Positions 13,973-19,407 of a stretch of 19,407 nt of DNA are shown one piece after another. The notes under the pieces are model-generated. The model saw only the letters and a list, made by a program, of their open reading frames with translations. It searched no databases and was not told where the DNA came from. The position numbers and the translations under genes are program-made. Source of the stretch: an uncultured bacterium. Its GTDB lineage: Bacteria > Cyanobacteriota > Vampirovibrionia > Gastranaerophilales > Gastranaerophilaceae. The stretch spans positions 1 to 19,407 of the forward strand of contig CALAWF010000116.1 in NCBI GenBank assembly GCA_937894665.1, read 5' to 3'. Each line of letters starts with the position of its first letter. Within the stretch, counting starts at the first letter, position 1.

Positions 13973-15259
13973 ATGACAAATAGAGTTGTTATCGGTGCAC
14001 AATGGGGTGATGAAGGAAAGGCTAAAATTACAGATTTATTAGCTCAAGATGCGGATTTGATTATTCGTTATCAAGGCGGTTGTAATGCGGGGCATACAGT
14101 TGTTGCACACGGTAAAACTTTTAAATTTCACTTAATCCCATCCGGTATTTTATATAAAGATAAAATTTGCTTAATTGGTAATGGAACAGTAGTTCTTCCT
14201 GAATATTTTCAAGAGGAAATTGAGGGCTTAAAAAAGGAAAATATCGATTTATCCGGCTTAAAGGTTAGTCCTCTTGCATCTATTACAATGCCATGGCATA
14301 CAGAAGTTGATGGTTATTCTGAGGATAATGCCTCTAAAAAAGGTAAAATCGGAACGACTAAAAAAGGTATTGGACCTACTTATACAGATAAAATGAATAG
14401 AATTGGTTTGAAAATTGGAGATTTATATTCGCCGGAATCATTGTCCGAAAAATTATATATAATACTTCCTCTAAAAAATAAACAACTAAAAGAAGTTTAT
14501 GGTTTAAAAACATATACAAAGGACGAAGTTTTAGGTTTATGTAAAAAATATGCTGAAATTTTTAGACCTTATGTATGTTTTGATTGGCAAGATATGTTAC
14601 GTGATGCAAAAAGAAGCGGAAAGAAAATTCTTTTTGAAGGTGCTCAAGGTGTAATGCTAGATGTTGATTTTGGAACTTATCCGTTTGTAACAAGTTCTAA
14701 TCCTGTTGGCGGTGGTGCTGCAACCGGTTCTGGTTATGGTCCGACAACTATAAATGAAGTTATTGGTGTTGCAAAAGCATATGTTACAAGAGTTGGAGAA
14801 GGTCCGTTTGTAACTGAATTAACTGATGAAATTGGCGATAAAATTCGTGAAGTTGGTCATGAATTTGGGGTTACAACAGGTCGTCCAAGACGTTGTGGTT
14901 GGTTTGACGCTGTTACAATGAAATATGCTTGTCTTGTTGGTGGAATTACATCAATAGCTTTGACAAAAATTGATGTTTTTGACTCTTTTGATGAAATTAA
15001 AGTTTGTACAGCATATAAAGATACTCGTGATGGGAAAATTTATACTTCTTATCCGGAAGATGTCTTTATTCACAAATATTTAGAACCTGTTTATGAAACT
15101 CATAAAGGTTGGAATTCTAATATTACTGGTATAAGAGAATACGAAAAATTGCCGGAAAATGCGAAAAAATATTTGGAAAGATTAGAAGAAATTCTTGAAA
15201 CCCCAATTTCAATTGTTTCTGTTGGACCGGATAGAGGTCAAACTATATTCAAAAAGTAA
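13973..15259 (+). CDS. purA: Adenylosuccinate synthetase
   Basis: PurA joins IMP and aspartate using GTP, the first committed step to AMP, in the cytoplasm. The 428 residues are of normal length. Motifs: QWGDEGK (10-16, catalytic D13), GGCNAGHTV (35-43, H41), IGNGTVVLP, TTKKGIGPTYTDK, FEGAQGVMLDVDFGTYPFVTSSNP (in part), TTGRPRRCGWFD and VGPDRGQTI at the C-terminus. Residue 17 is Ala where the family has GDEGKGK, a change in the P-loop-like nucleotide segment; everything else looks intact. The SD AAGGGA stands 6 bases before the ATG. The gene seems to be transcribed alone between the flotillin terminator and the peptidase gene. Confidence 0.96.
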   Translation: MTNRVVIGAQWGDEGKAKITDLLAQDADLIIRYQGGCNAGHTVVAHGKTFKFHLIPSGILYKDKICLIGNGTVVLPEYFQEEIEGLKKENIDLSGLKVSPLASITMPWHTEVDGYSEDNASKKGKIGTTKKGIGPTYTDKMNRIGLKIGDLYSPESLSEKLYIILPLKNKQLKEVYGLKTYTKDEVLGLCKKYAEIFRPYVCFDWQDMLRDAKRSGKKILFEGAQGVMLDVDFGTYPFVTSSNPVGGGAATGSGYGPTTINEVIGVAKAYVTRVGEGPFVTELTDEIGDKIREVGHEFGVTTGRPRRCGWFDAVTMKYACLVGGITSIALTKIDVFDSFDEIKVCTAYKDTRDGKIYTSYPEDVFIHKYLEPVYETHKGWNSNITGIREYEKLPENAKKYLERLEEILETPISIVSVGPDRGQTIFKK

Positions 15260-15262
15260 ATC

Positions 15263-15283
15263 TCACATATACTTGTGATTTTG
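15263..15283 (+). terminator. Weak stem-loop after purA
   Basis: TCACA (15263-15267) pairs with TGTGA (15274-15278) around TATACT, followed by TTTTG. The stem is short, so termination would be incomplete at best. The rest of the purA-peptidase gap holds only a possible TATACA -10 at 15329-15334 and the AAAGG SD. Confidence 0.3.
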
Positions 15284-15353
15284 TAATATTTCTTAAATAA
15301 AAGGCAATAATTTTTTATTTGTAGTTTTTATACAATAAAAAGGTAGTTGTTTT

Positions 15354-18188
15354 ATGAATTATATCCAAAATTATAGAATATCAAATCATGCAGTGTTTGC
15401 TCCTAAATTTGGGGCTTCTCAACCTATAGAAGAACAGAAAACTCAAACTCCGTCAAAAGAACAAGAAGTAAAGGCTCTTGGCAATGTAACTCCAGATTAT
15501 AATGTAAAAGCTCCAATGGCTTATACTAAGACCGGCGAGTTGAAAATTTCGGATGATTTGACTGCTCAGTGTTATAAATTGGCAAATGGACAAAAAGTTG
15601 TGATTGTTCCAAAAGACGGTACAACCGTTGTTAAAACATATGTTAATACTGGTTCAATGAACGAACCTGATAATTTGCGTGGAATTAGTCATTATATTGA
15701 GCATAATTTGTTCAATGGTTCAGAAGATTTGGGCGACAAAGTTTTTTTTGATGAAGTAAACAAAATGGGTGCAAATACAAATGCTTCCACTTCTTTTGCT
15801 GTAACGGATTATTATATAAGTTCAAATTTATTAGATGATTCTGATTTAGAAAATAAGATAAAACTTCATGCTGGAATGATTCAAACTCCAAAATTTTTAC
15901 TTGATAAACTGGAAAAAGAAAAAAATATTGTAAATTCAGAAATAAATATGTGCTTGTCTGAAGATGAAAATATTGGATTTACTCAAACTGTTAAAAATTT
16001 ATTTAATATAAAATCCTCTTCAAACGATTTGGTTGCAGGTTCAACAGATAATATCACTGCTTTAACAAGGGATGATGTTGTAAATTATTTCAACAATAAT
16101 TATTATCCTGCAAATATGACAACTGTAATTACCGGAGAAGTTAATCCGGATGAAACAATGAAACTTGTTTCAAAGTATTTTACTTCGCAAAAAACACCAA
16201 GCCAAAACAGACATTTTGAACAGATGACTCCGATTGAAAAGCCTGTTAGACAGGATTTAATTTCTTCAAAATCAGAAGGCGGAGCAAGTGTCTTTTTAGG
16301 CTTTGCAGGTCCGGAAAACAATAATACCGAAGATATTGTGAAAATGAATGCTTTGCAGGTATTGTTATCTGATTTATCTAATTCTAAATTTTCAACACTT
16401 GAGCAAAAATATTCAACATCTGTTGGTACTTTTAAAGAACGAGTAAGTTCAAGACCAAATGATAAATCAATGTATGTTATTGAAACTGATGTAAAAGATG
16501 ATTACGTTGAGCCATTTTTAAAAGAATTGTATTCACAAATTTCAAAAGTTGCTGTTAATCCACCTTCCGAAAAAGAATTAACTGCGGTAAAAAATAAAAT
16601 GAAAATGGGACGTGATAGATGGTTAGAATGTTCTCATGCATTAAATCACGCTGTTGGCTCTTCAATTTTGGACGGTCGTCCTAATTATATGTCTGAATAT
16701 AATGATATGATTGACAAATTAACTCCTCAAGATATTTCAAATATTGCTAAAAAGTATCTTGACTTAAACAAAGTTGCTTTGACTGTTGTTCATCCAAGTA
16801 ATACAAAACCAGAAGATATAAATAAAAATTATAAGGCTACAGAAAGTATTTCCTTCACAGGTGCAAATAAAAAAACTCCAATAAAAATGGAAAATGTTTC
16901 AGAATATAAACTTTCAAATAATTATGACGTTATTTTGAATGATACTAATAATGATGTCATAGATTTTCATTATATTTTGAATAATAAAGATTATAATTTT
17001 AAACGTTCTGCTGTTGCAGATGTTCTAGACTATATGTTGTTATATGGTGGAACTAAAAAACATTCTCTTTCTGATATTTCGTCAGAATTTGATACTTTAG
17101 GAGCTACAACTGATATTTCTGCAAATACTGGAGGCATAGGATTTTCCGCTCGTTTCCCTAAAGATAATTTGCAAAAAGTTTTGGATTTAGCAAAAGAAAA
17201 TGTATTAACTCCTAATTTGTCAGAAGATAATTTTAAAAAGGCTGTAAAAAGATGTTCTGATGCTTATTCAACTCACGAAGTATCGCCTTTTGACAAGTTT
17301 GATAAGGCGATGTATAAAAATACTTCTTGGGAAGTTTCTGTAGATGATAAAAAAGAAGCTCTTCCGTCTGTAACTTTAGATGATGTTAAAGCGTTGTATA
17401 AAGAGTTAATTGAAAAATCTGAAGGACAAGTTGTTGTATCCGGACCTTTTTCTAAAAATCCGGAATTAAAAAATATTATTTTTAATAATATTGCATCTTT
17501 AAATTCTGTGAACCCAAAAACATATACTGTAAAAGATAGCTATATGCCAATAGATAAGACAGAAGTTTATACAGCAGAAAATAAGAAAAACCAAGCAAAA
17601 ATTGTCGAAGGGTTTAAATTTAAGTATTCTCAAAATATGAAGGATTCTGTATGTATAGAGTTGTTGAATGAAATCCTTGGGGGTTCTCCTTCTTCTCGTT
17701 TATTCTCAGATTTAAGAGAAAAACGTCATTTAGCTTATTCCGTATCTTCTTCTTTTGATACTGTAGATAATATTGGTACGATGTATCTTACTATTGGAAC
17801 AACTACAGAGAATAAAGAAACCGGAGAACAAACTTTTGATAATATCAAAAAATCAATAGATGGATTCAATGAAAATATTCAAAAGCTAAAAACAGAAACT
17901 GTAACTCCAGAAGAATTGGAATCAGCTAAGAAATCTCTAAAAACTGCAATTCTTTCTCCATTAGAAATGTCTTCAACTAAAACTGCAACACTTCTTTCTT
18001 CTGCAAAAAATCCTTACGGTTTGGGATATATCAATAAGAAGTTAGACATGATTGATAGTATTACGGCAGATGATATTTTACATACTGCTCAGAATGTATT
18101 TTCATCAAAACCTATCTACTCTTTAACTGCAACTAAAGCATCATTAGAAGCCAATAAAGAGATGTTAGATTCTTTGGTTGAAGCGTAA
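15354..18188 (+). CDS. Two-domain M16 (pitrilysin-type) zinc peptidase
   Basis: The 944-residue protein is a tandem M16 peptidase. The N-terminal half carries the inverted zinc motif HYIEH (113-117) and the third ligand in NSEIN (E196), 79 residues after H117, so it should be active. The second half lacks the zinc motif but keeps the partner signature GGSPSSRLFSDLREK (776-790) followed by HLAYSVSS (792-799), which completes the active site in this family. There is no signal peptide. The first 60 residues are polar and Pro/Gln-rich, containing APKFGAS (16-22), and ISFTGAN (499-505) marks the linker between halves; both resemble the NINFTGN of the 422-residue protein. The likely role is cleavage of peptides held in the closed clam-shell, in the cytoplasm unless exported by another route. 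Its stop is one base from the convergent murG stop. Confidence 0.92.
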   Translation: MNYIQNYRISNHAVFAPKFGASQPIEEQKTQTPSKEQEVKALGNVTPDYNVKAPMAYTKTGELKISDDLTAQCYKLANGQKVVIVPKDGTTVVKTYVNTGSMNEPDNLRGISHYIEHNLFNGSEDLGDKVFFDEVNKMGANTNASTSFAVTDYYISSNLLDDSDLENKIKLHAGMIQTPKFLLDKLEKEKNIVNSEINMCLSEDENIGFTQTVKNLFNIKSSSNDLVAGSTDNITALTRDDVVNYFNNNYYPANMTTVITGEVNPDETMKLVSKYFTSQKTPSQNRHFEQMTPIEKPVRQDLISSKSEGGASVFLGFAGPENNNTEDIVKMNALQVLLSDLSNSKFSTLEQKYSTSVGTFKERVSSRPNDKSMYVIETDVKDDYVEPFLKELYSQISKVAVNPPSEKELTAVKNKMKMGRDRWLECSHALNHAVGSSILDGRPNYMSEYNDMIDKLTPQDISNIAKKYLDLNKVALTVVHPSNTKPEDINKNYKATESISFTGANKKTPIKMENVSEYKLSNNYDVILNDTNNDVIDFHYILNNKDYNFKRSAVADVLDYMLLYGGTKKHSLSDISSEFDTLGATTDISANTGGIGFSARFPKDNLQKVLDLAKENVLTPNLSEDNFKKAVKRCSDAYSTHEVSPFDKFDKAMYKNTSWEVSVDDKKEALPSVTLDDVKALYKELIEKSEGQVVVSGPFSKNPELKNIIFNNIASLNSVNPKTYTVKDSYMPIDKTEVYTAENKKNQAKIVEGFKFKYSQNMKDSVCIELLNEILGGSPSSRLFSDLREKRHLAYSVSSSFDTVDNIGTMYLTIGTTTENKETGEQTFDNIKKSIDGFNENIQKLKTETVTPEELESAKKSLKTAILSPLEMSSTKTATLLSSAKNPYGLGYINKKLDMIDSITADDILHTAQNVFSSKPIYSLTATKASLEANKEMLDSLVEA

Positions 18189-18189
18189 T

Positions 18190-19293
18190 TTATTTTAATT
18201 GTTCTACAATTTTTTGAACTCCATCAAACTTTGCAAGTTTAGCTGCGTTTTCTTGGATTTTATGTAATTTTTCATTATTTTCAATGAGTTGAACGATTAA
18301 ATCTTTAAGCGTTTCAGGTGTTGTATCGTTATTTTCTAAATATAACCCAGCTCCATGTTCAACCATATATTTTGCATTTTTTCTTTGGTGATCTGCTGCT
18401 GCATAAGGATATGGAATAAAAATTGTAGCAATAGAACTTGCACAAAGTTCGGATATACTTAGTGAACCGGCTCTCGATACTGCAATATCGCAAGCTTTTA
18501 ATACTGTAACCATATCTTCAAAATAAGGTTTTACTATTAAATTTTTGTCCTGTTCATATTCTGGATAAATTTCTTTTAACTTCTTTGTAACTTCTTCAAA
18601 GTTTCGTTTTCCTGTTTGGAATATAATTTGTAAGTCATAAGTTTTTGAAAGGTTTTGCAAGATTTCTATTGCTGCCTTATTTATTGCTTTTGCCCCTTGT
18701 GAACCTCCCATTATGCAAATAGTTAACTTATTGTCTAAACCTAAACTTTTTCTAGCTTCTTCTTTTGTGAGGATTGCAAATTTAGTTCTAATTGGATTTC
18801 CATTTATATAACAATTCGGATTTTTAAGTTTTGATTTTGCAACATCAAAAGCGATAGAGATACTTTTTGCAAAAGGTGATAATTCTCTGGTAACAAGCCC
18901 CGGATTTGCATCGCAATCATGCATTACGAATGGAACTTTCATTGTTAATCCCGCTAAAAGAACAGGAGCAGAAACATATCCACCTGTTCCAAATATAATA
19001 TTAGGTTTATATTGTTTGATATATTTGCAACATTTTATCCAAGCAAAAAACATTCTTGCTGTCCATTTAATGAATTCAAAACTTATTTTTCTTGGCATTC
19101 CGGAGGATATAACTGGTAGAAATTCATAATTTTTGTCTTTAACAATTTCTGCTTCTAAATTATTCGGATTCCCGACATAAAATACCTTGGCTGTATCTTC
19201 TTGTTTTAGAAGTTCATCTGCAACTGCTATTGCAGGATAAATATGTCCTCCTGTTCCTCCGCCTGTAATAAAATAAGTTTTTTTATTGTCCAT
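18190..19293 (-). CDS. murG: UDP-N-acetylglucosamine--lipid I GlcNAc transferase
   Basis: MurG adds GlcNAc to lipid I to make lipid II at the inner face of the membrane, the last cytoplasmic step of peptidoglycan synthesis. The 367-residue GT-B protein shows GGGTGGHIYPAIAVA (11-25), FGTGGYVSAP (101-110), GNPIRTKF (165-172), IMGGSQGAKAIN (194-205), SRAGSLSISEL with E282 (273-283) and IPYPYAAADHQ (293-303). The usual HEQN-x-x-PG acceptor-side motif is replaced by HDCDANPG (125-132), a notable variation. The ATG overlaps the end of ftsW by 11 bases, and AGGA lies 9 bases upstream within ftsW. It belongs to a cell-wall/division cluster extending to the right. Confidence 0.96.
   Translation of the reverse strand: MDNKKTYFITGGGTGGHIYPAIAVADELLKQEDTAKVFYVGNPNNLEAEIVKDKNYEFLPVISSGMPRKISFEFIKWTARMFFAWIKCCKYIKQYKPNIIFGTGGYVSAPVLLAGLTMKVPFVMHDCDANPGLVTRELSPFAKSISIAFDVAKSKLKNPNCYINGNPIRTKFAILTKEEARKSLGLDNKLTICIMGGSQGAKAINKAAIEILQNLSKTYDLQIIFQTGKRNFEEVTKKLKEIYPEYEQDKNLIVKPYFEDMVTVLKACDIAVSRAGSLSISELCASSIATIFIPYPYAAADHQRKNAKYMVEHGAGLYLENNDTTPETLKDLIVQLIENNEKLHKIQENAAKLAKFDGVQKIVEQLK
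18197..18215 (+). terminator. Possible weak terminator for the M16 gene inside the murG 3' end
   Basis: AATTGT (18197-18202), loop TCT, ACAATT (18206-18211), then TTTT on the plus strand, 8 bases after the peptidase stop. The 6-bp stem has only one G-C pair. It would let the plus transcript stop within the convergent murG coding region. Confidence 0.3.
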
Positions 19294-19407
19294 GAGCTTC
19301 TGTCCTAATTCTTTGAATTCTTTGTTTTGATATGTTTAATAAAATTCCAACCATTGCAAGGGATACAATAATAGATGTACCACCATAACTGATGAATGGC
19401 AACGTTA
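19283..19407 (-). CDS. ftsW: FtsW/RodA/SpoVE-family protein, 3' end (partial), probably FtsW
   Basis: The last 40 codons of a gene entering from the right read TLPFISYGGTS, then a hydrophobic helix (IIVSLAMVGILLNIS) and a basic tail ending EAHGQ. The LPFISYGG motif and final membrane helix are typical of SEDS peptidoglycan polymerases. The 11-base overlap with murG favours FtsW, the septal polymerase, over RodA, since ftsW-murG adjacency is common in cell-wall clusters. The 5' part lies outside the window. Confidence 0.85.
   Translation of the reverse strand, partial: TLPFISYGGTSIIVSLAMVGILLNISKQRIQRIRTEAHGQ

Overview
This is an AT-rich stretch of ordinary bacterial chromosome with complete housekeeping genes, standard genetic code and mostly clear Shine-Dalgarno (SD) sequences. 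I see no phage, insertion sequence, CRISPR array, tRNA or rRNA. Several things together suggest a non-photosynthetic cyanobacterial relative (Melainabacteria/Gastranaerophilales-like): low GC, RNase Y next to YmdB, a degenerate pilin-like protein with a D-x-N-G-x-K-G-P-N loop, and two proteins with short F-T-G motifs. This placement is inference from general familiarity, not from a search.

Left part (1-7371), genes on the minus strand. A terminator at the left edge belongs to an unseen plus-strand gene. Then, in order along the map, come a GlmS-type sugar-phosphate isomerase/deaminase lacking the glutaminase domain, gatB, and a compact five-gene block. Read in transcription order, that block is rny (RNase Y), ymdB (cyclic-nucleotide phosphodiesterase), a PHP phosphoesterase, a pilin-like membrane protein and a LOG-type nucleotide phosphoribohydrolase. 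The last four overlap or nearly touch. The shared theme is RNA and nucleotide turnover.

Centre (7579-9492). A lineage-type membrane protein of unknown function (422 residues, no histidine at all) is preceded by what looks like a complete transcription attenuator. It consists of a good sigma-70 promoter, an SD, a 20-codon leader peptide with KHHHNVH, a pause hairpin, an antiterminator helix and a mutually exclusive U-tailed terminator just before the gene's own SD. The layout is that of the enterobacterial his leader, but it sits before a gene that is not recognisably histidine biosynthesis. This is the most interesting object in the window. A YggU/DUF167 gene follows, divergent from rel.

Right part (9590-19407). 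The plus strand carries a bifunctional rel (ppGpp synthetase/hydrolase), an NfeD-like membrane protein and a flotillin, spaced as one operon and closed by a strong terminator. Then come purA and a two-domain M16 zinc peptidase. On the minus strand, the 3' end of ftsW overlaps murG (cell-wall synthesis), which converges on the peptidase gene with one base between the stop codons.
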